Assembly (NCBI RefSeq): GCF_001424645.1
Contig: NZ_LMQR01000001.1
Coordinates: 923,301-987,300 of the forward strand
Direction of reading: 5' to 3'
Origin: Frigoribacterium sp. Leaf415
GTDB lineage: Bacteria; Actinomycetota; Actinomycetes; Actinomycetales; Microbacteriaceae
Length of the DNA stretch: 64,000 nt
Shown here: piece after piece, positions 30,277-38,820 of the stretch
How the letters are laid out: every line of letters starts with the position of its first letter
Numbering within the stretch: position 1 is the stretch's first letter
The notes under the pieces: model-generated
What the model was told of the DNA's origin: nothing
Database searches by the model: none
The model's input: the letters and a program-made list of their open reading frames with translations, nothing else
Translations under genes and position numbers: made by a program

Positions 30277-31899
30277 ATGACATCCGACTCCACGCTCGCC
30301 CGACGCGCTCTCGCCGTCGTCGGTGGCGCCGCTGCCACCGCACTCGTCCTCTCGGGCTGCGCCTCCGGTGGTGACGCGACCGACGCCCTCGACGGTCTCA
30401 GCATCGGCACGACCGACGTCATCACGTCGCTCGACCCGGCCGGTTCGTACGACAACGGCTCGTTCGCCGTCCAGAACCAGGTGTTCGGCTTCCTGACGAA
30501 CGCCCCGTACGGCAGCCCCGACGTCGAGCCCGACCTGGCCGAGTCCGCCGACTTCACCAGCCCGACCGAGTTCACGGTCAAGCTGAAGGACGGACTGACC
30601 TTCGCGAACGGCAACGCGCTCACCTCGAGCGACGTCAAGTTCAGCTTCGACCGCCAGCTGGCCATCGCCGACCCCAACGGCCCGTCGTCGTTGCTCGGCA
30701 ACCTGGCGAGCACCGACGCGCCGGACGACACGACCGTCGTCTTCACGCTGAAGTCGGCCGACCAGACCTGGCCTCAGGTGCTCTCGAGCCCCGCCGGCCC
30801 GATCGTCGACGAGGACGTCTTCTCGGCCACCGGGTTGACCGACGCCGACGACATCGTCAAGGGCAACGCCTTCTCGGGCCAGTACACGATCACCGACTAC
30901 TCGCAGAACGAGACGATCGCCTACGCGGCGAACGACGCCTACGACGGCGTGCTCGGTGCTCCGAAGACCGACTCGGTCACGGCGACGTACTACACCGAAG
31001 AGACCGACCTGAAGCTCGCCGTCCAGAACGGCGACGTCGACGTCGCGAACCGCAGCCTGAGCCCGACCGACCTGGCCGACCTGGCCAAGGACGACGCACT
31101 CACCGTGCACAACGGCCCCGGCGGCGAGATCCGCTACCTGGTCTTCAACTTCAACACCATGCCCTACGGCGCCACGCAGCCCGACGCCGACCCGGCCAAG
31201 GCCCTGGCCGTGCGTCAGTCGGTGGCCGACACGGTCGACCGTGCCGCCCTCGCCAAGGACGTCTACAACGACACCTACACGCCGCTCTACTCTGTCGTCC
31301 CCGACGGCCTGACCGGTGCGACCAAGCCCCTCGAGAGCCTCTACGGCGACGGCCAGGGCGGCCCGGACGTCGACAAGGCCGCCGCGGCCCTGTCGGCCGC
31401 CGGCGTCAGCACCCCGGTGTCGATCGACCTGCAGTACAGCCCCGACCACTACGGCGCGTCGAGCGACGAAGAGTACGCGCTGATCAAGTCGCAGCTCGAG
31501 GCGAGCGGCCTGTTCACCGTGAACCTGCAGTCCACCCTGTGGGACACCTACAGCACCGAGCGCCGCGAGGACGCCTACCCCGTGTACCAGCTGGGTTGGT
31601 TCCCCGACTTCTCGGACGCCGACAACTACCTGACGCCGTTCTTCAGCGCGGACAACTTCGTCGGCAACCACTACGACAGCCCGACCGTCCAGGGTCTGCT
31701 GACGCAGGAGATCGGCGAGCAGGACGCCTCGGCCCGTGAGGCGACCATCGGTCAGATCCAGGACGCCGTCGCGGCCGACCTGCCGACGCTGCCGCTGTTG
31801 CAGGGCACGCAGGTCGTCGTCTCGCAGTCCGACGTGAAGGGCGTGGACGACACGCTCGACGCGTCGTTCAAGTTCCGTTACGGTGCGCTGAGCCGCTGA
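30277..31899 (+). CDS. ABC transporter substrate-binding lipoprotein, peptide/nickel family 5
   Basis: 540 aa extracytoplasmic lipoprotein with signal peptide and lipobox VLSGC (Cys near 28). It belongs to the SBP_bac_5 (oligopeptide, dipeptide, nickel) family: LKDGLTFANGNALTSSDVKFSFDR near residues 105-128 and the C-terminal AVAADLPTLPLLQGTQ. Ligand is not identifiable from sequence. First gene of a six-gene operon; two hairpins follow its stop, which may keep its mRNA more abundant than the permease part. Confidence 0.9.
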   Translation: MTSDSTLARRALAVVGGAAATALVLSGCASGGDATDALDGLSIGTTDVITSLDPAGSYDNGSFAVQNQVFGFLTNAPYGSPDVEPDLAESADFTSPTEFTVKLKDGLTFANGNALTSSDVKFSFDRQLAIADPNGPSSLLGNLASTDAPDDTTVVFTLKSADQTWPQVLSSPAGPIVDEDVFSATGLTDADDIVKGNAFSGQYTITDYSQNETIAYAANDAYDGVLGAPKTDSVTATYYTEETDLKLAVQNGDVDVANRSLSPTDLADLAKDDALTVHNGPGGEIRYLVFNFNTMPYGATQPDADPAKALAVRQSVADTVDRAALAKDVYNDTYTPLYSVVPDGLTGATKPLESLYGDGQGGPDVDKAAAALSAAGVSTPVSIDLQYSPDHYGASSDEEYALIKSQLEASGLFTVNLQSTLWDTYSTERREDAYPVYQLGWFPDFSDADNYLTPFFSADNFVGNHYDSPTVQGLLTQEIGEQDASAREATIGQIQDAVAADLPTLPLLQGTQVVVSQSDVKGVDDTLDASFKFRYGALSR

Positions 31900-31917
31900 C
31901 GCGCCTCCCCGTCTCCT

Positions 31918-31961
31918 GAGTCCCGCCGGTCCGCCGGCCGGTCTCGGGGGCCGGGGGACTC
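31918..31961 (+). terminator. Intra-operon hairpin 1, after the substrate-binding protein
   Basis: GAGTCCC (31918-31924) pairs with GGGACTC (31955-31961), with further inner GC pairing such as CCGGCCGG. No T-tract. Confidence 0.4.
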
Positions 31962-31977
31962 CGCACCACGGCCGTAC

Positions 31978-32020
31978 GCCGAGGGGGCGACCCGCGACAC
32001 CGCGGGGCGCCCCCTCCGGC
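31978..32020 (+). terminator. Intra-operon hairpin 2, after the substrate-binding protein
   Basis: A stem of about 18 bp with one A-G mismatch and one bulged C closes on an ACAC loop. With hairpin 1 it could act as partial terminator or 3' stabiliser, a common device for raising binding-protein levels over permeases. Confidence 0.5.
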
Positions 32021-32057
32021 CTGCGACCGGCACCACACCATCGAAAGGCCCAACGAC

Positions 32058-33152
32058 GTGACCCTGATCACCGACGGCTCCCTCACGGCGCCGCCCACAT
32101 CCAGCCCCGGGAAGTCCCGAAGTTCCGGGGGCGGCGGCCTCGGACGCTACATCGTGATCCGCGCGATCCTGATCGTGCCCACCGTGTTCATCCTCGTCAC
32201 GCTCGTGTTCTTCCTGATGCGCGTGGTCGGCAACCCGATCACCGCCTCCGTCGGCGGCCGTCTCACCGAGGCCCAGCTGCAGGAGCGTCTCGCCGCCGCC
32301 GGCTACGACCGCCCCGTTATCGTCCAGTACCTCGAGTACCTCGGCCAGATCGTCCGGGGCGACTTCGGCACCACCGCGACCGACAACCGCGAGATCAGCG
32401 GCATCCTGCTCCAGTACGGCAGCGCCACCATCGAGCTCGTCTTCTACGCGCTGATCGTCGCGCTCGTGCTGGGCATCCCGCTCGGCATGCTCGCCGCCTA
32501 CGTCCGTGACCGCTGGCCCGACGCCATCCTGCGCGTGCTCGCGATCCTCGCCTACGCGACCCCGGTCTTCTTCGCCGGCCTGCTGCTCAAGCTCACCTTC
32601 TCGGTCTGGCTCGGCTGGCTGCCCCTCGGCGGTCGTGCCAGCACCCGCGTCGCGATCGCCCTGGGTCGCATCGACAACCCCACGGGCATCTACATCGTCG
32701 ACGCCCTGCGCACCGGCAACTCGACGATCATCGTCGACGTCCTGTCGCACGCCGTGCTGCCCGCCCTGGCGCTCGGCGTCCTGACCGCCGGCATCTTCCT
32801 GCGCCTCGTGCGCACCAACGTGATCGGCACGCTCGGGTCCGAGTACGTCGACGCGGCCCGCTCGCGGGGCGTCAGCGAGTTCCGGCTCGTCCGGGCGCAC
32901 GCGCTCAAGCCCGCCCTCATCCCGATCATCACCGTCATGGGCCTCCAGATCGCGATGCTGCTCGGCGGCTCGGTGCTGACCGAGACGACCTTCGGCTGGC
33001 GGGGGCTCGGCTTCCAGCTGCAGCAGTACCTGTCGGCCCGCGACTTCATCGCCGTGCAGGGCATCGTCGCCGTGCTCGCCGTCATCGTGGCCGTGACCAA
33101 CTTCGTGGTCGACGTGATCGCCGCCCTGATCGACCCCCGCGTGAGGTACTGA
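32058..33152 (+). CDS. ABC transporter permease (DppB/OppB type)
   Basis: 364 aa inner-membrane permease with six predicted helices and a Gly/Ser-rich cytoplasmic N-terminus (SSPGKSRSSGGGGLG). The binding-protein-dependent transport signature with the EAA-type loop is seen in YVDAARSRGVSEFRLVRAHALKPALIPI. The GTG at 32058 is preceded by GAAAGG. It works with the next permease and the ATPases as a peptide-type importer. Confidence 0.9.
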   Translation: MTLITDGSLTAPPTSSPGKSRSSGGGGLGRYIVIRAILIVPTVFILVTLVFFLMRVVGNPITASVGGRLTEAQLQERLAAAGYDRPVIVQYLEYLGQIVRGDFGTTATDNREISGILLQYGSATIELVFYALIVALVLGIPLGMLAAYVRDRWPDAILRVLAILAYATPVFFAGLLLKLTFSVWLGWLPLGGRASTRVAIALGRIDNPTGIYIVDALRTGNSTIIVDVLSHAVLPALALGVLTAGIFLRLVRTNVIGTLGSEYVDAARSRGVSEFRLVRAHALKPALIPIITVMGLQIAMLLGGSVLTETTFGWRGLGFQLQQYLSARDFIAVQGIVAVLAVIVAVTNFVVDVIAALIDPRVRY

Positions 33153-33154
33153 CC

Positions 33155-34168
33155 ATGACCGATGCAGCCGTCGCGGCCGACCGCCGCGAACCCCTCTACA
33201 AGCGCCTCCCCGTCGTCGCCCAGATCCGCCGCTCGGTGGGACTGCAGCGCGGCATGCTGCTGACCGGCGTCGTCATCGTCGCCGTGTTCGTGCTGCTGGC
33301 GATCTTCGCCCCGCTCATCGCGCCCTACGGCTTCGGCCAGCTGCGCGGTGCCACCGAGGCCTTCCCGCGCCAGGCGCCGCCCTCGGCCGAGCACCTGTGG
33401 GGCACCACGGTCGGCGGCTACGACGTGTTCAGCCGCGTCATGTGGGGCACCCGCACCGCCGTGGCCGTGGTCATCGTGGCCGTCGTGCTGTCGATCACGA
33501 TCGGCGTGACGCTCGGCCTGATCTCGGGCTACCTGGGCGGCTGGCTCGACCGGGTGCTCGTCGTCATCGCCGACGCGGTCTACGCGTTCCCGTCGCTGCT
33601 GCTCGCCATCGTCGTCTCGATCGTCATCAGCGGGGGCCAGTCCAGCCTGTGGGGTGGCATCGTCTCGGCGGGCATCTCGATCACCGTGGTCTACGTCCCG
33701 CAGTACTTCCGGGTCGTCCGCGCCGAGGCCACGAGGCTCAAGGCCGAGGCGTTCGTCGAGTCGGCCAAGGTGAACGGCAGCAGCACGGGCCGCATCATGT
33801 TCAAGCACGTCCTGCGCAACGCCACACGCAGCCTGCCCCTGATCCTCACGCTGAACGCGTCCGAGGCGATCCTGACCCTGGCGGCCCTCGGCTTCCTGGG
33901 CTTCGGCATCGGCCCGACCGCGGCGGCCGAGTGGGGCTACGACCTGAACCGCGCCCTGTCCGACACGGCCAGCGGCATCTGGTGGACCGGCGTGTTCCCC
34001 GGCGCGGCGATCGTGCTGATGGTGCTCGGCATCACGCTGATGGGCGAGAGCCTGAACGACCTGGCCGACCCGCGCCTCCGGACCCGACGTCGCGCGAAGC
34101 GCAAGACGAAGGGCACCCGCGGTGCCGAGCAGGCGCCGACCACGACGAACGACGAGGTGACCGCATGA
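33155..34168 (+). CDS. ABC transporter permease (DppC/OppC type)
   Basis: 337 aa second permease subunit, starting two bases after the first. The N-terminal DppC helix is followed by a short extracellular segment with the family pattern HLWGTTVGGYDVFSRVMWGTR. The EAA loop is FVESAKVNGSSTGRIMFKHVLRNA. The tail is basic (RRRAKRKTKG). The stop overlaps the ATPase gene by four bases. Confidence 0.9.
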   Translation: MTDAAVAADRREPLYKRLPVVAQIRRSVGLQRGMLLTGVVIVAVFVLLAIFAPLIAPYGFGQLRGATEAFPRQAPPSAEHLWGTTVGGYDVFSRVMWGTRTAVAVVIVAVVLSITIGVTLGLISGYLGGWLDRVLVVIADAVYAFPSLLLAIVVSIVISGGQSSLWGGIVSAGISITVVYVPQYFRVVRAEATRLKAEAFVESAKVNGSSTGRIMFKHVLRNATRSLPLILTLNASEAILTLAALGFLGFGIGPTAAAEWGYDLNRALSDTASGIWWTGVFPGAAIVLMVLGITLMGESLNDLADPRLRTRRRAKRKTKGTRGAEQAPTTTNDEVTA

Positions 34169-35907
34169 CCGCCGACACGACCACGACCGGCCGACCGGCG
34201 GCCCCGCGCGACGAGCGCCCCGTCGCCGTCGGCATCACCGACCTCGAGGTGACCTTCGCGACGGACGGCGGTGACGTCGCCGCCGTGCAGGGCGTGACGC
34301 TCGACGTCCGCGCCGGCGAGGTGCTGGCGATCGTCGGCGAGTCGGGCAGCGGAAAGACCGTGACCGCCAAGACGATCCTGGGCCTGTTGCCCGAGACGGC
34401 GGTCGCCACCGGTGCGGTGCTGCTCTCGGGGCAGAACGTCCTCGAGGTCGGCCCGAAGAAGGTCCGCGAGCTGCGCGGCACCGACGTCGCCATGGTTTTC
34501 CAAGAGCCGTCGACCGCGCTCAACCCCGTCTACACGGTGGGCTGGCAGATCGCCGAGGGCCTGCGGGCCCACGGCAAGGTCGGACGCAAGGAGGCGCGGG
34601 TCAAGGCGATCGACATCCTGCGTCGCGTGGGCATCCCCGACCCCGAGACCCGCGTCGACTACTACCCGCACCAGTTCTCGGGCGGGCAGAAGCAGCGCGT
34701 GGTGATCGCGATGGCGCTCGTCCTCGACCCGTCGGTGATCGTCGCCGACGAGCCGACCACGGCCCTCGACGTGACGGTGCAGGCCGAGATCCTCGACCTG
34801 CTGCGCCGCTGCCGCGACGAGTTCGGCACGGCCATCGTCCTGATCACGCACAACATGGGCGTCGTCGCCGACCTCGCCGACCGGGTCGCGGTCATGTACC
34901 TCGGCAAGGTCGTCGAGCAGGCCCCGGCCGTCGAGCTGTTCGCGAACCCGCAGGACGACTACACCAAGCGCCTCCTCGGCTCGGTGCCGAAGCTCGAGGC
35001 CCGCGGTCACACGCAGCAAGAGCAGCCCGCCGACAGCGAGGTCGTCGTGCGCGCCCGCGGACTCGAGATCGAGTACCCGGGTCGCCTCGGCCGCGGCGGC
35101 TTCCGGGCCGTCAAGGGCGTCGACTTCACGATCGCCCGCGGCGAGGTGCTCGGCCTGGTCGGCGAGAGCGGTTCGGGCAAGACCACGATCGGGCGGGCCA
35201 TCGCCGGGCTGACGAAGGTCACGGGCGGGTCGCTCGAGGTGCTCGGCGTCGAGATGAACGGGGTGCACGAGCGTGACTTCAAGCCGAAGCGCGCCGACAT
35301 CGGCTTCGTCTTCCAGGACCCCGCGTCGAGCTTCAACCCCCTGCTGACGATCGCCGAGTGCGTGGCCGAGCCGCTCATCGTGCACGGCCGCGCGAAGGAC
35401 GCGCGGGCCGCCCGCCCTCGCGTCGACGAACTGCTCGAGGCGGTCCAGCTGCCGAAGTCGTTCGCCGACCGTTACCCCCACGAGCTGAGTGGCGGGCAGC
35501 GCCAGCGGGCGAGCCTCGCCCGGTCGCTCGCCCTCGACCCGACGTTGCTGATCGCGGACGAGCCCACCAGCGCCCTCGACGTGTCGGTGCAGGCCCGCGT
35601 GCTCGAGCTCTTCACCGAGCTGCAGGCACAACTGGGCTTCGCCGCGCTGTTCATCAGCCACGACCTCGCCGTCGTCAACATGCTGGCCGACCGGATCGGC
35701 GTGCTGTTCCACGGCGACCTGATCGAGAGCGGTCCGAACGACCAGGTCCTCGGCGCACCCGAGCACCCCTACACGCAGCGCCTGCTGGCGTCGTTGCCGG
35801 TGCCCGATCCGATCGAGCAGGCGTCTCGTCGTGAGCGGTTGGCCGCCCTGGACCGCCGGGCGGCGGACGACGCCGCCCTCGGCACCGCCACCGACGGGGC
35901 GGCCTGA
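34165..35907 (+). CDS. ABC transporter ATPase with two fused nucleotide-binding domains (DppD-DppF type)
   Basis: 580 aa. The first ATPase domain has Walker A GESGSGKT near residue 57 and Walker B VIVADEPTTALD. The second has Walker A GESGSGKT near residue 332, signature LSGGQRQRASLARSL and Walker B LLIADEPTSALD. The fusion supplies both ATPases of a peptide importer in one chain. ATG at 34165 overlaps the permease stop. An AGGAGGCGCG motif lies at 34589 in the coding sequence. Confidence 0.92.
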   Translation: MTADTTTTGRPAAPRDERPVAVGITDLEVTFATDGGDVAAVQGVTLDVRAGEVLAIVGESGSGKTVTAKTILGLLPETAVATGAVLLSGQNVLEVGPKKVRELRGTDVAMVFQEPSTALNPVYTVGWQIAEGLRAHGKVGRKEARVKAIDILRRVGIPDPETRVDYYPHQFSGGQKQRVVIAMALVLDPSVIVADEPTTALDVTVQAEILDLLRRCRDEFGTAIVLITHNMGVVADLADRVAVMYLGKVVEQAPAVELFANPQDDYTKRLLGSVPKLEARGHTQQEQPADSEVVVRARGLEIEYPGRLGRGGFRAVKGVDFTIARGEVLGLVGESGSGKTTIGRAIAGLTKVTGGSLEVLGVEMNGVHERDFKPKRADIGFVFQDPASSFNPLLTIAECVAEPLIVHGRAKDARAARPRVDELLEAVQLPKSFADRYPHELSGGQRQRASLARSLALDPTLLIADEPTSALDVSVQARVLELFTELQAQLGFAALFISHDLAVVNMLADRIGVLFHGDLIESGPNDQVLGAPEHPYTQRLLASLPVPDPIEQASRRERLAALDRRAADDAALGTATDGAA

Positions 35908-35909
35908 CG

Positions 35910-36809
35910 GTGCCGGGTCGCGAGCTCGACCTCGACCAGCCGGTCGTCACCGACGACCTGTCGCTGCTCTACCCCGCGCGGGCGGGCCACCCGGCCGTGC
36001 GGGCCGTCGACGGGGTCACCCTGCGGGTCGCGCCGGGCGAGATCGTCGCGGTGCTCGGCGAGAGCGGCTCGGGCAAGTCGACGCTCGCGATGGCCTTGGC
36101 CGGGCTGACCGGGACGGGACGCGTCGACGAGGGTCGACCCCGTCTGGTCGGCGGCACCGCGCGCGTCTTCGGCCAGGACGTCGGCAAGCTCTCGGGCCGA
36201 CGACGCGACCGGCTCTCGGCCATGGTCGGCTACCTGGCGCAGGACGACGGCGAGCGGCTGAGCCCCGACCTGACCGTCGGCGAGGCCATCGCCGAGCCGA
36301 TCTACCAGCGCGACCGGAAGTTCGACCGCACCGAGGCCGGGCGCATCGTCGCCACGCTCGTCGACGGCGTGCACCTGCCGCTCGGCACCATGCTCAAGCA
36401 GACCTGGGAGCTCAGCTCGGGTCAGCGCCAGCGGGTCGCCCTGGCTCGCAGCCTCGTCCTCGAACCGCCCCTGCTGATCGCCGACGAGCCCGCTCGCGGT
36501 GTCGACGTGCTCGTCCGGCAAGCCGTCCTCGACGTGATCAAGAACCTGCACGAGGGACGCCAGTTCTCGGCGCTCGTCGTCACCTCGTCGGTGGCCGAGG
36601 CGCGGGCGATCACCGACCGCGTCGCCGTCATGCGGGGCGGTCGTCTCGTCGGGCTGGGCGACATCGACGACGTGCTCCGGACCGGCATCGACCCGTACGT
36701 CAAGGTGCTCTCGCAGACCACGCCGATCGACATCATCCGCCCCGAAGAACGCGAGGCCGGGCGTCCGCTCGACCCCGACGTCGAACCCCGCGGCGATCAG
36801 GCACCGTGA
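35910..36809 (+). CDS. Third ABC transporter ATP-binding protein of the operon
   Basis: 299 aa. Walker A GESGSGKST is near residue 50, the signature LSSGQRQRVALARSL near residue 168, and Walker B LLIADEPARGVD near residue 188. The usual SALD/TALD after DEP is replaced by ARGVD, and the signature reads LSSGQ for LSGGQ. This ATPase is therefore divergent from the fused pair. It begins two bases after that gene and overlaps the next by four. Its role beside an already complete importer is unclear. Confidence 0.85.
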   Translation: MPGRELDLDQPVVTDDLSLLYPARAGHPAVRAVDGVTLRVAPGEIVAVLGESGSGKSTLAMALAGLTGTGRVDEGRPRLVGGTARVFGQDVGKLSGRRRDRLSAMVGYLAQDDGERLSPDLTVGEAIAEPIYQRDRKFDRTEAGRIVATLVDGVHLPLGTMLKQTWELSSGQRQRVALARSLVLEPPLLIADEPARGVDVLVRQAVLDVIKNLHEGRQFSALVVTSSVAEARAITDRVAVMRGGRLVGLGDIDDVLRTGIDPYVKVLSQTTPIDIIRPEEREAGRPLDPDVEPRGDQAP

Positions 36810-37867
36810 CCACCGAGCCGGCGTCGGACGCCGCCCTCGCCTCGGCGGACGACACCGTCGCAACGAGCCCAGGAGGCGCGCGCGGCCACCGCGCGGTCGT
36901 CACCCCGGGCCCCGTCCTCGCGCCGGGGCGCCGCCCGACCCCGGGGGCCGTCTCGGTGGCCCCCCGTCCGACCCCGGTCTTCGTCGACGCCGTGCGTGCC
37001 GGGGGAGCGGAGGTCGTCCCGCTCGGCCCGGACACCCGCGGCCTGGTCTGGCTCTCCTACCGCGACCCCGACGGCCTCGCGCGGGCCCTGGACGAGAACC
37101 CGGGCGTCGAGTGGGTGCAGCTGCCCTACGCCGGGGTCGACGCCTTCGCCGAGGTCATCGCCGCACGTGCCGACCGCGCGCTGCCGCTCTGGACCAGCGC
37201 GAAGGGGGCGTTCGCCGAGCCCGTGGCCGAACACGCCCTCATGCTGGTGCTGTCGTTGCTGAGGGTCGTGCCCCAGCGTGTGCGCGCGAGGTCCTGGGCC
37301 ACCGAACAGCAGGGCCGCTCGCTCTACGGTCGGCACGTCGTCATCGTCGGCGCCGGCGGCATCGCGATCGAGCTGATGCGCCTCCTGGCCCCGTTCGACG
37401 TCCGCGTGACGATCGTGCGCCGGTCGAGCGAACCCGTGCCCGGGGCCGACCGCACGCTCCCCGTCGAACGCCTGGACGAGGTGCTGCCCACCGCCGACGT
37501 CCTCGTCCTCGCCGCTGCGGCCACGCCCGGCACGTCGGGCCTCCTCGACGCCCGTCGGCTCGCCCTGCTGCCCCAGACGGCCGTGCTCGTGAACGTCGCG
37601 CGGGGCAGCCTGGTCGACACGGACGCCCTCGTCGACGCGGTCCGCTCGGAGCGTCTCTGGGGAGCCGGGGTCGACGTCACGACGCCCGAGCCGCTCCCCG
37701 ACGGTCACCCGCTCTTCGGCGAGCCGCGCGTCATCGTCACACCGCACCAGGCGGACACCCCCGAGATGACGGCCCCGTTGCTGGCCGAACGCATCCGGCA
37801 CAACGTGCGGGCGTTCCTCGGCGACGGCGAGTTCGTCGGGGTCGTCGACCCGCACGACGGGTACTGA
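36806..37867 (+). CDS. D-isomer-specific 2-hydroxyacid dehydrogenase
   Basis: 353 aa NAD(P)-dependent dehydrogenase. The Rossmann motif GAGGIAIE is near residue 182, followed by catalytic Arg in NVARGSLVD (near 267), Glu in TPEPLPDGHPLF, and His in VTPHQADTPEM (near 313). The first 45 residues are an Ala/Pro/Gly-rich extension, so a start further downstream is possible. GTG at 36806 overlaps the ATPase stop. Its place in the operon suggests it acts on the imported compound or a product of it. Confidence 0.85.
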   Translation: MTTEPASDAALASADDTVATSPGGARGHRAVVTPGPVLAPGRRPTPGAVSVAPRPTPVFVDAVRAGGAEVVPLGPDTRGLVWLSYRDPDGLARALDENPGVEWVQLPYAGVDAFAEVIAARADRALPLWTSAKGAFAEPVAEHALMLVLSLLRVVPQRVRARSWATEQQGRSLYGRHVVIVGAGGIAIELMRLLAPFDVRVTIVRRSSEPVPGADRTLPVERLDEVLPTADVLVLAAAATPGTSGLLDARRLALLPQTAVLVNVARGSLVDTDALVDAVRSERLWGAGVDVTTPEPLPDGHPLFGEPRVIVTPHQADTPEMTAPLLAERIRHNVRAFLGDGEFVGVVDPHDGY

Positions 37868-37934
37868 CGCCGGGGCCGCAGTCGTCCGACGCGCCGCGTC
37901 ACCACCGTGGTCCGTGGGGGCCTCAGATCTTTGC

Positions 37935-37940
37935 TAGAGT
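37935..37940 (+). promoter_or_regulatory. Extended -10 element upstream of tRNA-Asn
   Basis: TGCTAGAGT combines a TGn extension with the hexamer TAGAGT, 41 bases before the mature tRNA. Confidence 0.45.
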
Positions 37941-37981
37941 TGTCTCCGCTGTCACGGACGAAAATCCGGGGCGGTTGCCAT

Positions 37982-38054
37982 TCCTCGATAGCTCAATTGG
38001 CAGAGCAGCCGGCTGTTAACCGGCAGGTTGTTGGTTCGAGTCCAACTCGGGGAG
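37982..38054 (+). tRNA. tRNA-Asn (anticodon GTT)
   Basis: A 73-nt cloverleaf with acceptor stem TCCTCGA/TCGGGGA, D-arm GCTCAATTGGCAGAGC, anticodon arm CCGGCTGTTAACCGG reading GTT, and T-arm GTTGGTTCGAGTCCAAC. CCA is not encoded. Confidence 0.97.
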
Positions 38055-38056
38055 CG

Positions 38057-38090
38057 AAGGCCCAGAGGCTCCACCCTCTGGGCCTTTTCT
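38057..38090 (+). terminator. Rho-independent terminator of tRNA-Asn
   Basis: A 12-bp perfect stem AAGGCCCAGAGG / CCTCTGGGCCTT is followed by TTTTCT. A related CGCCCGTTCCGTCCCAGG segment is repeated just downstream. Confidence 0.85.
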
Positions 38091-38146
38091 CTTGCCCGTT
38101 CCGTCGCAGGCTTTTTCTCTCGCCCGTTCCGTCCCAGGGCCGAACG

Positions 38147-38189
38147 CGAAGGAGGCGCGTCCTGCGGTTCGCAGGACGCGCCTCCTTCG
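38147..38189. terminator. Inverted AGGAGGCGCG pair: 20-bp perfect hairpin
   Basis: CGAAGGAGGCGCGTCCTGCG (38147-38166) and its exact complement (38170-38189) flank a 3-nt loop. It lies between tRNA-Asn and the end of the convergent def gene, and would serve as a bidirectional terminator although T-tracts are weak. Confidence 0.65.
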
Positions 38190-38212
38190 TCTCGGGTCGG
38201 CTCGGTTCGAGG

Positions 38213-38779
38213 TCAGTCCTCGAGGTGGTCGACTCCCGGCAGCCAGGTGCTGCCCGGCTGGCCCCAGCCCTTCTTGCGGACGGCCTTGGCGGCCGCCTTG
38301 TGGAACGGGTGCTCGAGCCGGTCCGCGTAGAGGATGCCGTCGAGGTGGTCGTACTCGTGTTGGAAGATGCGGGCGAGCCAGCCCCAGGCCTCGATCTCGA
38401 CCTCGTCGCCGTCGAGGTCGGTGGCCCGCAGCACGACGCCGTCGGCGCGGCGCAGCGGGAACCTCTCGCCCGGCACCGACAGGCAGCCCTCGGACTCGGA
38501 GTCGTCGTCGAGCGGCTCGATCGAGAGCGGGCTCTGCCAGAGCGTCGGGTTGATCGCGACGCCCCGCCACAGCTCGCCGTCGTCGTCGGTCCACGAATAG
38601 ACGAACAGGCGCTTGCCGACGCCCACCTGCGGGCCCGCGAGGCCGACGCCCGGGGCGGCGTCCATCGTCTCGAACATGTCGGCGACGAGCGTGCGCAGCT
38701 CGTCGTCGACGACGGTCACCTCGGAGGCGGGGGAGTGGAGCACGGGGTCACCCGTGATGGAAATGGGTCGAACGGCCAT
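38213..38779 (-). CDS. def: Peptide deformylase
   Basis: Removes the formyl group from nascent proteins; Fe2+ or Zn2+ enzyme of 188 aa. The three motifs are GVGLAGPQVG, EGCLSVP and QHEYDHLDG with metal ligands Cys, His and His. The C-terminal extension (KAVRKKGWGQPGSTWLPG) is typical of actinobacterial enzymes. On the minus strand TAGTCT ends six bases before the ATG at 38779, implying leaderless mRNA. Divergent from the next gene. Confidence 0.95.
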   Translation of the reverse strand: MAVRPISITGDPVLHSPASEVTVVDDELRTLVADMFETMDAAPGVGLAGPQVGVGKRLFVYSWTDDDGELWRGVAINPTLWQSPLSIEPLDDDSESEGCLSVPGERFPLRRADGVVLRATDLDGDEVEIEAWGWLARIFQHEYDHLDGILYADRLEHPFHKAAAKAVRKKGWGQPGSTWLPGVDHLED

Positions 38780-38785
38780 TCGTCC

Positions 38786-38791
38786 AGACTA
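38786..38791 (-). promoter_or_regulatory. Predicted -10 element, leaderless def transcript
   Basis: TAGTCT on the minus strand lies six bases before the def ATG. Confidence 0.5.
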
Positions 38792-38807
38792 TCCAGCGCC
38801 ACGGCGC

Positions 38808-38813
38808 TAGCGT
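38808..38813 (+). promoter_or_regulatory. Predicted -10 element, leaderless transporter transcript
   Basis: TAGCGT ends seven bases before the GTG at 38821, which favours 38821 over the in-frame GTG at 38812. It lies back-to-back with the def promoter. Confidence 0.45.
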
Positions 38814-38820
38814 GGACGCC

